Shown: positions 17,054-26,177, counted from the stretch's first letter. The stretch is 64,000 bases of DNA from Actinoplanes palleronii (GCF_016862315.1 NZ_BOMS01000031.1:1-64000), one strand, 5' to 3'. The notes: generated from the sequence alone by a model not told the origin. Translations and numbers: made by a program.

Positions 17054-17872
17054 TCAGCCGGCGGGCTCGAGCAGGATCGCCCGGGCGTCGACGTTCAGCA
17101 CGTGGCCGTCGCCGAGCCGGGCCACCGGCTGGTCCCAGTGCACGTGCCCGCACACGGTCAGGCCCGGCGGGCGGGACTCGAGCAGCTCGCGGATCAGCGG
17201 GTTGCCGCGCTGGGCCTGATCCGTGCCGGTCGGGCCCTCGTGGAGCAGCAGCACGGCGGGCGGCGTCGCGGTGACCGCGCGGACCAGGCCGAGGAAATCC
17301 GGCTCGGGCCTGCGCATCGGCCGTTGCGGGTCGCCGGACACCCCGCTCACCCCGGCGACCGTGCACGCGCCCCAGCCGGTGCGGTCGCCGTCGAGCAGGG
17401 TGACGGCCGGGCCGTACCCGGCGACCTCGGCGGCGTCCACCTCGTCGTGGTTGCCGGCCACCCCGGCCACGAACGGGCAGCCGGCCGTGGCGAAGGCCCG
17501 CCAGACCTCGGCGACCGGGCCGGAGGCGCCGCGCTGATCGGCGCCCGGTGCGGAGAACAGGTCACCGGCGAGCAGCACGCCGAGCCGGTCCGGAGCGGGA
17601 AGCAGCTCCGACTGCGCCCAGATCTCCAGCTGTTCGGCGAACGCCTGGCCGAGCAGCACCGTCGCCCCGCTGAGCGGCGAGACCGCCACCCCCTGCAGGT
17701 CGCTGACGACGAGCACCGCGTCGCACCCGTCCGGCACCCGGTCGACCCGGAGCCGGTCGACCGGCAGCCGCAGGTGTTCGCTGCCGCCGCCGCGCCGCGC
17801 CGACCGATAGCCGAGCGAGGTGACCGGCTCGGTCTCCGTGCCGAGCAGGCGAAGCCAGGATTCCGTCGTCAA
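17054..17872 (-). CDS. metallophosphoesterase (calcineurin-like)
   Basis: 272 residues. The order of metal-binding motifs fits the calcineurin-like fold: VVSDLQG (D), LLAGDLFS (GD), AGNHDEVD (GNHD), LLLHEGP (H) and CGHVHWD (GHxH). The first motif lacks the usual DxH histidine (D-L-Q). The substrate cannot be told; many such proteins hydrolyse phosphodiesters or nucleotides. TTG at 17872, preceded by GAGGTGG, is taken as the start because the frame upstream runs into the divergent gene at 17958. It is convergent with pntB, only 16 bases away. Confidence 0.78.
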   Translation of the reverse strand: MTTESWLRLLGTETEPVTSLGYRSARRGGGSEHLRLPVDRLRVDRVPDGCDAVLVVSDLQGVAVSPLSGATVLLGQAFAEQLEIWAQSELLPAPDRLGVLLAGDLFSAPGADQRGASGPVAEVWRAFATAGCPFVAGVAGNHDEVDAAEVAGYGPAVTLLDGDRTGWGACTVAGVSGVSGDPQRPMRRPEPDFLGLVRAVTATPPAVLLLHEGPTGTDQAQRGNPLIRELLESRPPGLTVCGHVHWDQPVARLGDGHVLNVDARAILLEPAG

Positions 17873-17957
17873 CCGCCACCTCGTTCGAGTCGTGGTGCTT
17901 CTCGATACCACACCCGGACCAGTCCGGCGGGTTGCCGCAGGTCGGCACACTGAATGC

Positions 17958-18791
17958 ATGTCGATCGATGGTTGGCGGCGGTGGCGCTCCGTGGCCGGGG
18001 CGGTGGCGATCGTGGCGATGCTCGTGGCGGTCCTGATGATCAACGGCGGGTACTTCGACCCGTCGTCGGGGGTGTGGACGTCCGTCGGGGTCGGCGATCC
18101 GGCGTACGACTCCCGGACGGACGGCTCCCGGACGGTCGTCACGGTCGAGGCGATCACCACGCTGCGGCTGTCGGCGGGCCGGACGGTCCCGTTCCCGCGT
18201 CAGGCCGCGAAGATCGCCTGGCGGGACTACCGCGGGTGGATCGACGTGCTCGAGGTGACCAGCGGGACGAAGGGCTCGCCGCCCACGCGGCAGAGCTGGC
18301 GGCGCGACGAGCTGGAACGGGCCTTCGGGTCGCGGCCGGACGGGCTCGACGAGGGGCGGGAGCCGCCGGGGCCGCCGACCGGCGCGGGCGGCGGGATGTA
18401 CCGGAACACCACGGTGACGACCGTCCGGGAGGCCGAGGAGCGGCTGCGGGAGCTGTTCACCGGGCTCGGGGAGGACGAACTCCAGGTGGCCTCGGTGACG
18501 CCGCAGGTCAAGGGCCGGTCGCCGTGCGCCGGAGGAGCCTTCGACGCCTACGTCGTGCTCGACCTCACCCTGCCCGGGACCCGGGACGCGGAGGCGGCGC
18601 TGCCCGGCGTCGCGGAATACCTGGCCGCCGCGGGACTGGACGTCGCCACCGGAGATCTCGACGCCGGGCTGCCGTCGGTGGACGCGTCGTTCACCGACGG
18701 CGCGGGGGTGTCGGCGGTCGCGGCGGGCGGGGGCGAGCCGGATCCGCAGCACCTCCACTTCGGCGCCACCAGTGGGTGCCTCAGGGCGTGA
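17958..18791 (+). CDS. signal-anchored extracytoplasmic protein of unknown function
   Basis: 277 residues. A single hydrophobic segment (about 12-30) after a basic start (WRRWR) suggests a membrane anchor with the rest outside. The outer part contains a stretch rich in Gly, Pro, Arg and Glu (about 100-145) and a C-terminal domain with two cysteines (in SPCAGGAF and at the GCLRA terminus) that may form a disulphide. No family is recognised. ATG 17958 is the first start before the hydrophobic segment. It is divergent from the phosphoesterase by 85 bases. Confidence 0.7.
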   Translation: MSIDGWRRWRSVAGAVAIVAMLVAVLMINGGYFDPSSGVWTSVGVGDPAYDSRTDGSRTVVTVEAITTLRLSAGRTVPFPRQAAKIAWRDYRGWIDVLEVTSGTKGSPPTRQSWRRDELERAFGSRPDGLDEGREPPGPPTGAGGGMYRNTTVTTVREAEERLRELFTGLGEDELQVASVTPQVKGRSPCAGGAFDAYVVLDLTLPGTRDAEAALPGVAEYLAAAGLDVATGDLDAGLPSVDASFTDGAGVSAVAAGGGEPDPQHLHFGATSGCLRA

Positions 18792-18827
18792 CTCAGGTCG
18801 TACCGAAAAAGGACCTCGACCCGAAGG

Positions 18828-19634
18828 TCACGGCAGGTCGAAAGGGAGTTTGATGCCCTGCAGGGCATCCTGACATCCGCAGGTGCGCTCGGCAGGCAGT
18901 TCGGTCACTGCTTTCAGGAGTACGTCGCGGAGCCGGGCGGTGTTCTCGCCGAAGACCCGGAACACCTCCTCGTGGGTGACGGCCTCGCCACCCTCGACAC
19001 CGGCGTCCAGATCGGTCACCAACGCGATCGAGGTGTAGCAGAGGGCCAGCTCGCGAGCGAGCACCGCTTCCGGGTGACCGGTCATGTTCACGATCGTGCC
19101 GCCGATCGCGGTGAACCAGCGGGACTCGGCGCGGGTGGAGAACCGCGGTCCCTCCACGACGACCATGGTGCCGCCGTCGACCGCGTTCACCCCTGCGGCG
19201 GAATTCAGCACCGAGGCGCGCCCGGCCGGACAGTACGGATCGGCGAACGAGACGTGCACCGCGCCGGAGTCGTAATACGTCTGCTCGCGGCCACTGGTCC
19301 GGTCGATCAGCTGGTCCGGCACCACGAACGTGCCCGGCCCGAGCTCCGGCCGCAGGCCACCGACCGCGCACGGCGCGATGATCTGACGCACCCCCAGCGA
19401 GCGCAGCGCCCACAGATTCGCCCGGTAGGGGATCTTGTGGGGCGGGAACCGGTGGTCGCGTCCGTGCCGGGGCAGGAACGCCACCCGGCGGCCGCCGACG
19501 GAGGCCACAGTGATCTTGTCGGATGGCAGACCGTACGGCGTCTCCACCTCGTGTTCAATGGCGCCGTCGAGTAGTGCGTACAGGCCGGATCCGCCGATGA
19601 CGCCGATCTCTGCTGCCGGGGGTGACGGGTTCAT
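18828..19634 (-). CDS. mtnP: S-methyl-5'-thioadenosine phosphorylase
   Basis: 268 residues of the purine nucleoside phosphorylase family 2, MTAP branch. It splits methylthioadenosine with phosphate into adenine and methylthioribose-1-phosphate, the entry to methionine and adenine salvage. Visible markers are IGVIGGSGLY (phosphate loop), the PHKIPYRANLWAL segment, VVVEGPRFSTRAESR, and NMTGHPEAVLARE, where the methionine and neighbouring residues bind the nucleoside. The cysteine pair near the C-terminus (TCGCQD) is common in actinobacterial forms. Start ATG 19634 follows AAGGT. It is transcribed towards the gene at 17958. Confidence 0.92.
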   Translation of the reverse strand: MNPSPPAAEIGVIGGSGLYALLDGAIEHEVETPYGLPSDKITVASVGGRRVAFLPRHGRDHRFPPHKIPYRANLWALRSLGVRQIIAPCAVGGLRPELGPGTFVVPDQLIDRTSGREQTYYDSGAVHVSFADPYCPAGRASVLNSAAGVNAVDGGTMVVVEGPRFSTRAESRWFTAIGGTIVNMTGHPEAVLARELALCYTSIALVTDLDAGVEGGEAVTHEEVFRVFGENTARLRDVLLKAVTELPAERTCGCQDALQGIKLPFDLP

Positions 19635-19752
19635 GTGCAGACCTTATCCGCGGCCTGAATCGCAGGCTAATGTGCTGGCATGGCGTTGACGTCGGACGGG
19701 CGGCAGGCATCTCGTGTTCGGTGAGGGACAGCAGCGAATCGGAGGCCGGTCA

Positions 19753-20310
19753 GTGGAATCGATGACCGGTCAGCTGCTGGTCGCCACGCCCACCCTCAAA
19801 GATCCCAACTTCGACCGTACGGTCGTGCTGCTCGTCGCGCACGAGCAGGGCGGCGCCCTGGGCGTCGTGCTCAACCGGGCCACCGAGGTGCCGGTCGCCG
19901 AGGTGCTCGGCAACTGGGGCGAGCTGGCCGGCGACCCCGCCGTGCTCTTCGAGGGCGGCCCGGTGCAGCCCGAGTCGGCGATCTGCCTGGCACGCACCCG
20001 CCCCGAGGTGAAGAAGCGCGTGACCGGTTTTCATCCTGTCTCCGGTTCCCTCGGCACCCTCGACCTCTCCGCCGACCCGGAACGCCTCCGGGAGAACGTG
20101 GCCGGCATCCGCGTCTTCGCCGGTTACTCCGGCTGGTCCGCAGGACAGCTCGAGGAGGAGATCGCCTCCGGCTCCTGGTTCGTCTTCGACGCGCTGCCCG
20201 GCGACCCGTTCGTCGAACGACCAGACGACCTGTGGGCCATGGTCCTGCGCCGGCAGGGCGACATCCTCGCTGCTGTCGCCCACTTCCCTCCGGACGTGTC
20301 GCTGAACTGA
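19753..20310 (+). CDS. YqgE/AlgH family protein
   Basis: 185 residues, the usual length. The family pattern is clear: GQLLVATPTLKDPNFDRTVVLL, GALGVVLNRAT, VLFEGGPVQPESA, RVFAGYSGWSAGQLEEEI and GSWFVFDALPGDPF. The structure of the family is known but its biochemical role is not. There is no signal peptide, so it is probably cytoplasmic. GTG 19753 follows GGAGG (19741-19745) and is preferred over the in-frame ATG at 19762. It lies before tRNA-Ala with no functional link evident. Confidence 0.92.
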   Translation: MESMTGQLLVATPTLKDPNFDRTVVLLVAHEQGGALGVVLNRATEVPVAEVLGNWGELAGDPAVLFEGGPVQPESAICLARTRPEVKKRVTGFHPVSGSLGTLDLSADPERLRENVAGIRVFAGYSGWSAGQLEEEIASGSWFVFDALPGDPFVERPDDLWAMVLRRQGDILAAVAHFPPDVSLN

Positions 20311-20395
20311 GGGGGGTGCTGCGGGGGCCTCGCGGGGGTGTGTAATATTTCCAGCGTGCCCGGGGGAAACGCCGGGGACGCAAGCAGTACGGCAA

Positions 20396-20468
20396 GGGGC
20401 TGTGGCGCAGCTGGTAGCGCACCACACTGGCAGTGTGGGGGTCAGGGGTTCGAGTCCCCTCAGCTCCA
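20396..20468 (+). tRNA. tRNA-Ala (anticodon GGC)
   Basis: 73 nt with a full cloverleaf. Acceptor GGGGCTG/CAGCTCC, D-arm GCGC...GCGC, anticodon stem CCACA/TGTGG with loop CTGGCAG (anticodon GGC, reads GCC), and T-arm AGGGG-TTCGAGT-CCCCT. The CCA is not fully encoded. A good -10 box, TAATAT (20343-20348), lies about 50 bases upstream. Confidence 0.97.
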
Positions 20469-20475
20469 CCCCGAG

Positions 20476-20513
20476 GTAAGGGCTTGATCGGATATTCCGG
20501 TCGAGCCCTTTAC
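20476..20513 (+). terminator. terminator after tRNA-Ala
   Basis: GTAAGGGCTTGATCGGA and TCCGGTCGAGCCCTTTAC form a long stem with wobble pairs and one bulge, eight bases after the tRNA. TGTTTGT follows. Confidence 0.75.
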
Positions 20514-20536
20514 TGTTTGTGGGGATACCTCATCCT

Positions 20537-20574
20537 GTGAGATCTCACCGCCCGGCGAGTCGGTGAGATCTCAC
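20537..20574 (-). terminator. inverted repeat built from two identical palindromes, after cvnD
   Basis: GTGAGATCTCAC occurs at 20537-20548 and 20563-20574, each a perfect 12-bp palindrome. Extended by CCG/CGG the two form a 14-bp stem with a 10-base loop. It lies 26 bases past the cvnD stop and may end the conservon transcript or bind a dimeric protein. Confidence 0.55.
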
Positions 20575-20600
20575 GCCACGTTCGGCGGCCTGTTCGACGG

Positions 20601-21221
20601 TCAGAGTGCTTCGGTCTGCAGCACCTTGTGCAGCGCCTGTTCGAGTACCACCAGCAGCGCGTCGCGTACCGAGGCGCGCAACCGGGCGTCGAAGGCCACG
20701 ATCGGCACCCGGTCGTGGACGGCGAGGGCCCAGCGCACCTCGGCGAGCTGATGCGCCAGATGCCCATCGAACGTGTTCACCGCGATGGCGAACGGGAGCC
20801 CGGCCCGTTCGAAGTAGTCCACTGCCTGGTAGCAGTCGTCGAGCCGGGAGCTGTCCACCACCACGAGCGCGCCCAGCGCGCCGTGGACCATGGTGTCCCA
20901 CATGAAGCCGAAGCGGTCCTGCCCGGGTGTGCCGAACAGGTAGAGCTTCAGACTCTGGTCGATGGTCACGCAACCGAAGTCCATGGCGACGGTCGTGGTG
21001 GTCTTGAGGCTCTCCGCACGCGGGTTGTCGACGCCGACGGACACCGAGGTCATCTCGGCCTCGGTGGTCAGCGGGGCGATCTCGGAGATCGCCCCGACCG
21101 TGGTCGTCTTGCCGACGGCGAAGCCACCAGCCACGATGATTTTCACGGGGACCGGGGGCCGCTTCGCCGGGACGCTGGGGACCACCGCAGCCGACGCGTC
21201 AGGAAATCGCACGAAGTCCAT
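20601..21221 (-). CDS. cvnD: conservon small GTPase-like protein CvnD
   Basis: 206 residues of the Gtr1/RagA-like conservon ATP/GTP-binding family. The P-loop GGFAVGKTTTV is followed by a switch-type region, DxxG-like FGTPGQDRFGFMW, and VVVDSSRLDDCYQ, with NTFDG in place of the classical NKxD specificity motif, as is usual for CvnD. In Streptomyces conservons CvnD assembles with CvnA, B and C in a membrane-linked signalling complex. ATG 21221 overlaps the end of cvnC by 23 bases. Last gene of the five-gene unit. Confidence 0.9.
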   Translation of the reverse strand: MDFVRFPDASAAVVPSVPAKRPPVPVKIIVAGGFAVGKTTTVGAISEIAPLTTEAEMTSVSVGVDNPRAESLKTTTTVAMDFGCVTIDQSLKLYLFGTPGQDRFGFMWDTMVHGALGALVVVDSSRLDDCYQAVDYFERAGLPFAIAVNTFDGHLAHQLAEVRWALAVHDRVPIVAFDARLRASVRDALLVVLEQALHKVLQTEAL

Positions 21222-21699
21222 GCATCACTCGCAGAATGGTGTCGGAGGTGAGCGGGTTCAGGGTGTCGGTGACGTGCACGTCGAGGTAGCCGGCGGCGCG
21301 CAGATCAGCAACGAGGATCTTGGTGACGCCGAGGTGGAGGCGCAGCCGCGCCGAGATCTCCGCGACGGAGATCGGCTCGTCGCAGAGTGCCGCCATGGCC
21401 TGCATTTCCGGTCCCAGCGCGGTGAGCGGGACCCGGCCTCCCCACGGATCAGGAGGGCGCAGGGTGACCTGGGTCTCGACGTCGATTTCGTGGTCGACGG
21501 CGTTGACCCGGCCGCCGGTCAGGATGAACGGGCGCAGGGCGGCCGGGCGGCCGGCTGGTTGCCGGAGCTGCTCGCCGGTGTGGCCGGCATCGCGGCCCGG
21601 GGCCCCGATCGGGGCGGCGCCGTTCGGGGGAACTCGTAGGTACGGGGGGATTCTCCCGATCGGCTCGGGATCCGGTATGCCGCGCGGGTCGTCGTTCAA
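21199..21699 (-). CDS. cvnC: DUF742 protein CvnC
   Basis: 166 residues. The C-terminal half is a DUF742 winged-helix-like domain: RPFILTGGRVNAVDHEIDVETQV, then EISARLRLHLGVTKILVADLRAAGYL. The N-terminal 60 residues are a Pro/Gly-rich flexible part. TTG at 21699 overlaps the stop of cvnB (TTGA), giving translational coupling; no better start exists and the frame is open further upstream only as read-through of cvnB. CvnC is the third member of conservon complexes, of unclear biochemical role. Confidence 0.85.
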   Translation of the reverse strand: MNDDPRGIPDPEPIGRIPPYLRVPPNGAAPIGAPGRDAGHTGEQLRQPAGRPAALRPFILTGGRVNAVDHEIDVETQVTLRPPDPWGGRVPLTALGPEMQAMAALCDEPISVAEISARLRLHLGVTKILVADLRAAGYLDVHVTDTLNPLTSDTILRVMHGLRAIS

Positions 21700-22178
21700 T
21701 GGTGGACGGCGCTCTTCAGTTCCGCTATCAATCCGGGCGTCAGGGTCGCGCCCGCCCGTGTTCCGAACAGCGTCATCTCGTACGCCACCGTGGCGAGGTT
21801 CGCCGCCCGGCTCGCGACGACGCCCAGCATCGAGCCGCGGCTGATCGAAGTGATCACCAGGTAGCCCTCCGCTATGTCGACCACGACCCGGTTCAGCGCG
21901 CCCAGCCGGTACCACTCGCCCGCGCCGCCCGCCAGGCTGGCCATTCCGGACACCACCGCGGCCAGGCGGTCGGAGTCGGCCTGTTCCCGCTTGGAGGACC
22001 TCGCCATGAGCAAACCGTCCGAGGAGACCACGACCGCCTCTTGCACGCCGGCCGTCTTCGTGGCGAACGAGCCGAGCAGCCAGTTGAACGTCTGCACCTC
22101 GGCGCTGAGGTCCACGATCGGGGCGTCCAGCGAGTCCGGTGCCAGGCCAGCGGGGTGAGTTCGAATGCTGTCCATCAT
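21696..22178 (-). CDS. cvnB: roadblock/LC7 domain protein CvnB
   Basis: 160 residues. The roadblock/LC7 fold is recognisable from NWLLGSFATKTAGVQEAVVVSSDGLLMARS through the GYLVITSISRGSMLGVVA strand to a C-terminal helical tail. In conservons CvnB binds the GTPase CvnD and is thought to act as its regulator. ATG 22178 (or the adjacent ATG at 22175) follows GAGGAAG. It starts 12 bases after the cvnA stop. Confidence 0.9.
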   Translation of the reverse strand: MMDSIRTHPAGLAPDSLDAPIVDLSAEVQTFNWLLGSFATKTAGVQEAVVVSSDGLLMARSSKREQADSDRLAAVVSGMASLAGGAGEWYRLGALNRVVVDIAEGYLVITSISRGSMLGVVASRAANLATVAYEMTLFGTRAGATLTPGLIAELKSAVHH

Positions 22179-22190
22179 GCTTCTTCCTCG

Positions 22191-24602
22191 TCACTGTCGG
22201 TTGTCGGGTGAGGTGTCGTGAAGCGCCCGTGTCACGCCGTACTCGAACGCCTCCGCGAAGGCCCTCGCCGCTATCGCGTCGGCGACGACCGGCACGTGAT
22301 CCGACACCGACGGCTTCGTCACCTCCGGCAGTTGAGCCCCGGGCACCCGCTGACGCAGGCCGGACATCGAGGTGGGTGCGGCGGTGGCGGGCACCGCGGC
22401 GCGCACCGGGCTGTGCGGCTGCCCGGCGACCGGTGTCTCCCGGCGGACGGGTATCCGGGTCGGCATCTCAGGAGGTGGGGGCGGCGATCCGGGCAAGCCG
22501 TGGGTCACCTCGAAGCCGTTCCAGGGGTGTTGATCCCTCATCACGTGCTGGACGCGGTTCATCGCCTCCCGGACGTCGGACTGCTTCTCCACGGGGTGCC
22601 GGGGCACCGGCTCGAGCGATGACCGGTCCGGGGCCGGCGCGACCGCGGCAGGCCCGGTGTCGCCCCAGGCCGGCGGCGCCCATGCGACGGTGATCTGCCT
22701 CGGCTCCGGTACGGCAGCGGGCGCGACCGGTGCCGTGGACACGACGGCCGGCTCCCCGGCGAGCAGGGCGTCGCCGATGCTCACCTCGACCGTGACCCCT
22801 CCACCGGGAGTCTGTGACAAGGCGACGGTCAGGTTGTGCCGCCGGGCCAGGCGACCGACCACGAACAGTCCGAGCACCTGGGTCGGTACGAGGTCGAGCC
22901 GTTCCCGGCGGGCGATGCGGGCGTTCTCCTCGGCGAGTCGCTCGCCGGGCATGCCGATGCCGTGATCGGCGACGATCAGCCGGACACCGCCGGGCATCGT
23001 CCGGGCACTGACCCGGACCCGGGTGTGCGGGGGCGAGAAGTTGGTGGCGTTCTCCAGCAGCTCACCGCAGATCAGCACCAGGTCGCTGACGAGGGCCGGT
23101 GCCATCGACAGCCCGAGGGGGATGTCCACGTCGACGCGGTTGTACTCCTCGATCTCGGCGAGGGCGAGACGCGCCACGTCGACGAGCCGGACCGGTGAAC
23201 GATGGATCTCCTCCCGGTCGGCTCCGGAGATCACGACGAGGCTGTCGGCGCTACGGCGCAGGCGATTGGCGATGTGGTCGAGCCGGTACAACTTGGCCAG
23301 GCGTTCCGGGCTGGTCTCCTCGTTCTCCAACTCGTCGATCAGGCTCACCTGCCCACCGACCAGGTTCTGGGTGCGCCGGCCGATGTGGCCGAACATCTCC
23401 GCGACGTTGCGCCTGCTGAGTACCTGCCGTTCGACGAGCAGTGACGCGGTGTTCTGTACGCGTTCGAAAACGCGCGCCAGATCGCCGATCTCGTCGTGGG
23501 AGTTCATGTCGAGATCTTCGAAATACACCGGCTCGACGGTTTCGCTCTCGTCGTCGGCGACCCGCTGGAGTTCCGTCTCGCCTGCTTCCGCCACCCGGGC
23601 AGCCGCCAGGCTGAGCTGGGTCAACGGCACGGCCACCGCCCGGGCCACGACCGCCACCAGGATCAGGACGATCAGCAGGACCATGACCACGAGAGCACCG
23701 GCCCCGTACGCGGCGGTGAGCTGCTGCTGCCGTTGCCGGGCGACCGACGAGGTGACGTCGTCGACGAGACCCTTCTTGACGAAGGTGCCGAGAACACTGA
23801 ACGACCTGAGCGCCGGGAACAGCGTGGCGACCGGCAGCGCCGCCATCGTCGTGGTCGGATTGGCCACGAACTTGGCGTCGAAGTCCTTGCCGAGGCGGTC
23901 CCGGAAGGCGGCAGCCACCAGGCTGTACAGGTCACGTTCGCTCGAGGTGGCGAATTCGTCGAACCGGTCGAGATAGGTCTCGTACTCCGTGCGCTCCTCG
24001 CGGTAGCGGACGGAGTGGTCCTTCACCTTGCCGCCGGCCATGACGGCGAGCAGTGCGGTGCTCTCGGTGTTCGATTCGTCCAGGCGCAGCAGTGCGTCCA
24101 GCGCGTTGAGTTGCCGTCCGGCGTCGGTTCCGGAGTCGGCGTACTCGGGCAGCCGGAGAGAATCGATCATGTCGTCCAGCAGGGGGGTGAACTCGTCGAG
24201 GACCTGATCGGGCGTCGTGGTCCTGGACAGCACTCGTTGCCGTAGCGGGTTCAGCTTCGCCACCCCGCCGATCTCGGCACGTACCTGGGACGGCAGGGTG
24301 CTGCCTAGTTCCTGCTGCACGTCGTGGGCGCGATCGGTGGTCGCCGCGCTCTGCAACTCGAGATCGTCCTTGGTCACGACGCCGAGCAGGTAACCGATCG
24401 AGAGCAGCCGTTCGCGTTGCAGGTCCGCCAGCAGTGAGCCGACCCGTCCGGCCACGGTCGTGGCGACGTCGATCTCGCGCGCCTGGCCGGCGTCGTTGAC
24501 CAGGCTACGGATGATCGGCAGGGCCAGGCCGGCCATCGCCAGCAGCGGAATGACTACCAGCAGCGTCAGCTTGCCGCGGATCCGGAGCCTACTGAGGAAC
24601 AC
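22191..24602 (-). CDS. cvnA: conservon sensor histidine-kinase-like protein CvnA
   Basis: About 803 residues. One membrane segment near the N-terminus, a large outer sensor domain of the nitrate/nitrite-sensing (NIT) type (about 30-320), a second membrane segment (AYGAGALVVMVLLIVLILVA), HAMP, and a kinase-like core. The HATPase part has the N box LICGELLENATNFSPP and G1 box VADHGIGMPGERL. The phosphoacceptor helix around GHIGRRTQNLVGGQV has the GHIxRR form seen in conservon kinases instead of a standard HisKA box. A Pro-rich tail of about 200 residues follows. GTG 24602 is chosen for the GAAGGGAA before it; ATG 24632 is the alternative. Confidence 0.88.
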   Translation of the reverse strand: MFLSRLRIRGKLTLLVVIPLLAMAGLALPIIRSLVNDAGQAREIDVATTVAGRVGSLLADLQRERLLSIGYLLGVVTKDDLELQSAATTDRAHDVQQELGSTLPSQVRAEIGGVAKLNPLRQRVLSRTTTPDQVLDEFTPLLDDMIDSLRLPEYADSGTDAGRQLNALDALLRLDESNTESTALLAVMAGGKVKDHSVRYREERTEYETYLDRFDEFATSSERDLYSLVAAAFRDRLGKDFDAKFVANPTTTMAALPVATLFPALRSFSVLGTFVKKGLVDDVTSSVARQRQQQLTAAYGAGALVVMVLLIVLILVAVVARAVAVPLTQLSLAAARVAEAGETELQRVADDESETVEPVYFEDLDMNSHDEIGDLARVFERVQNTASLLVERQVLSRRNVAEMFGHIGRRTQNLVGGQVSLIDELENEETSPERLAKLYRLDHIANRLRRSADSLVVISGADREEIHRSPVRLVDVARLALAEIEEYNRVDVDIPLGLSMAPALVSDLVLICGELLENATNFSPPHTRVRVSARTMPGGVRLIVADHGIGMPGERLAEENARIARRERLDLVPTQVLGLFVVGRLARRHNLTVALSQTPGGGVTVEVSIGDALLAGEPAVVSTAPVAPAAVPEPRQITVAWAPPAWGDTGPAAVAPAPDRSSLEPVPRHPVEKQSDVREAMNRVQHVMRDQHPWNGFEVTHGLPGSPPPPPEMPTRIPVRRETPVAGQPHSPVRAAVPATAAPTSMSGLRQRVPGAQLPEVTKPSVSDHVPVVADAIAARAFAEAFEYGVTRALHDTSPDNRQ

Positions 24603-25770
24603 CGAATCGTTCCCTTCGTGAGTGCTCGGCATCGGACGGGTGCTGCGGCCTGGGCTCGTGCCACGGTGCCCGCGCCGGGCCCGCCGGGCTCCCGGCCGCC
24701 GTCGTGACCGGCAGGTACTCCGGCACCTGCGGGCCAGGACCCTGCGGAGGTCTCCTCGAATCCCTGCGTCGCCGAGCCGCCAGAGCCATCCCGGCCGGTA
24801 CGAGTGCCAGCAGTACCGACACCACCAGGATTCCGACCGCCAGCAGGCGGCGCTGGCTGAGCGACGAGAGGCGGTCCCGGAGGGCGATGTCGATCTGGGA
24901 GAGCAGCGCCGCGGAGAGGTCTGCGGCGGCGACCTGCATCTCGTCGCGCGCCGCGATGGTCCGGTCCGCGTTGACGCCGCCCTTCCCGGCCAGCACCGGT
25001 GACATCAGGGGCAGCAGAGTGTCGATCGAACGATTGAAGCGGTCGAGCTTGCTGAGCAGCGCGCTGCCGAGGTCCTTGCTGTCGCTGCCTTCCACGGCGA
25101 GCCGGACGTCGTCGGAGAGGTCACGCGCGTTGCCCGCCAGGTCGGAGCCCGCGGCATTGATGTCGACTGCTGCCTTGGCCCGGTCGGCGGCGGACAGTCC
25201 GGGCACGCCAGCCAGCAGGTTCGTGTACCGGGAGGCCGCGATGATGGCCTCCGGGAGTTCCTGAGCCGCGCCGTCTTCCAGGTAGTAGGTGTCCGCCACC
25301 GGGTCACGGATCAGTTTGGAGTTGTTGCGCACTCGCTCGATCAGCGCCAGCAGCAGGTCATTGGCGCTGCCGTAGGCGGCGGTGACCGCCGCGTCGTTGC
25401 CACTGACGGGCAGAGACTCGATCTTGGCGCGGAGCCCCTCCCACCGGTCCTGGGTGCCCAACTGGTCGCGGAGTCCGCTGTCGGCGAGGGCGACGACGCT
25501 GACCGCCTGGGCGAGTGCCTCGGGTTTCGCAGCACCGCCGTTGGCAGCGATCGACTCGGCGTTCGTCAACGCGATCTCCAGCGGGCCCAGCGCCTGGATG
25601 TACCGGACGCCGGCCCGTTCCAGCGTGGCGAACGAGGACTGCTCCTCGGTCGACTGCAACACCATGGAGAACAGCACGGCCACCGACATGGTCATAACCA
25701 GTGGCAGCAGTAGCCGCACGGCGGCGCCGACCGGCCGCCCACGTTGATGTTGGCGGGCCCCTGATGTCAT
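24589..25770 (-). CDS. kinase-less membrane sensor protein heading the conservon
   Basis: About 393 residues. Two membrane segments (about 20-40 and 315-335) flank an all-helical outer domain. Its middle has NNSKLIRDPVADTYYLEDG, close to the D-x-DSYYLMD pattern in the periplasmic helical sensors of many histidine kinases. After the second segment comes only a short basic, Pro-rich tail, with no HAMP or kinase. It overlaps cvnA by about 14 bases, so the two are translationally linked and it may supply a second input or a heteromeric partner for CvnA. ATG 25770 is preferred over 25794. Confidence 0.75.
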   Translation of the reverse strand: MTSGARQHQRGRPVGAAVRLLLPLVMTMSVAVLFSMVLQSTEEQSSFATLERAGVRYIQALGPLEIALTNAESIAANGGAAKPEALAQAVSVVALADSGLRDQLGTQDRWEGLRAKIESLPVSGNDAAVTAAYGSANDLLLALIERVRNNSKLIRDPVADTYYLEDGAAQELPEAIIAASRYTNLLAGVPGLSAADRAKAAVDINAAGSDLAGNARDLSDDVRLAVEGSDSKDLGSALLSKLDRFNRSIDTLLPLMSPVLAGKGGVNADRTIAARDEMQVAAADLSAALLSQIDIALRDRLSSLSQRRLLAVGILVVSVLLALVPAGMALAARRRRDSRRPPQGPGPQVPEYLPVTTAAGSPAGPARAPWHEPRPQHPSDAEHSRRERFGVPQ

Positions 25771-26177
25771 TATCGCCCACTTTCTGGGCAGCATGGAACG
25801 TCAACGCCGCGCTGCCCTGGAAACGCTCCACCTGCGAAGACTTACAGGTTGTAGGGGACAAGCTACGGCCCCGGGGCTGCGTGGAGTCACGGCGACTCGA
25901 CCGATTGTGACAGCGCAACAGTTGAAGATCGGTAGCGTTCGGGTGGCTGTGCGCTGCTACCCCTTGCCGAGTGAACATGTGACTCATATCATCCGCGACC
26001 TGTCGGGACTCGGCTGGCGAACCCCTTCTCGGCGCTCCGGGCGCGGCATGCCGATGAGAACCGCCTGGAGCCGGCGAGGGGCAGCTGTGCCCCGGCGGCA
26101 CTCGGCCGGGCGCCCGCTGGTGGCGCCGGCCCCATGCTGCGGCCCGGTCGCCCGCCCCCAGCGATAGGCTGTCCGCC
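25771..26177. other. intergenic region between divergent operons
   Basis: About 400 bases without a supported gene. It should carry the promoter of the conservon on the minus strand and of hemC on the plus strand. No strong hairpin or -35/-10 pair stands out. Confidence 0.5.
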
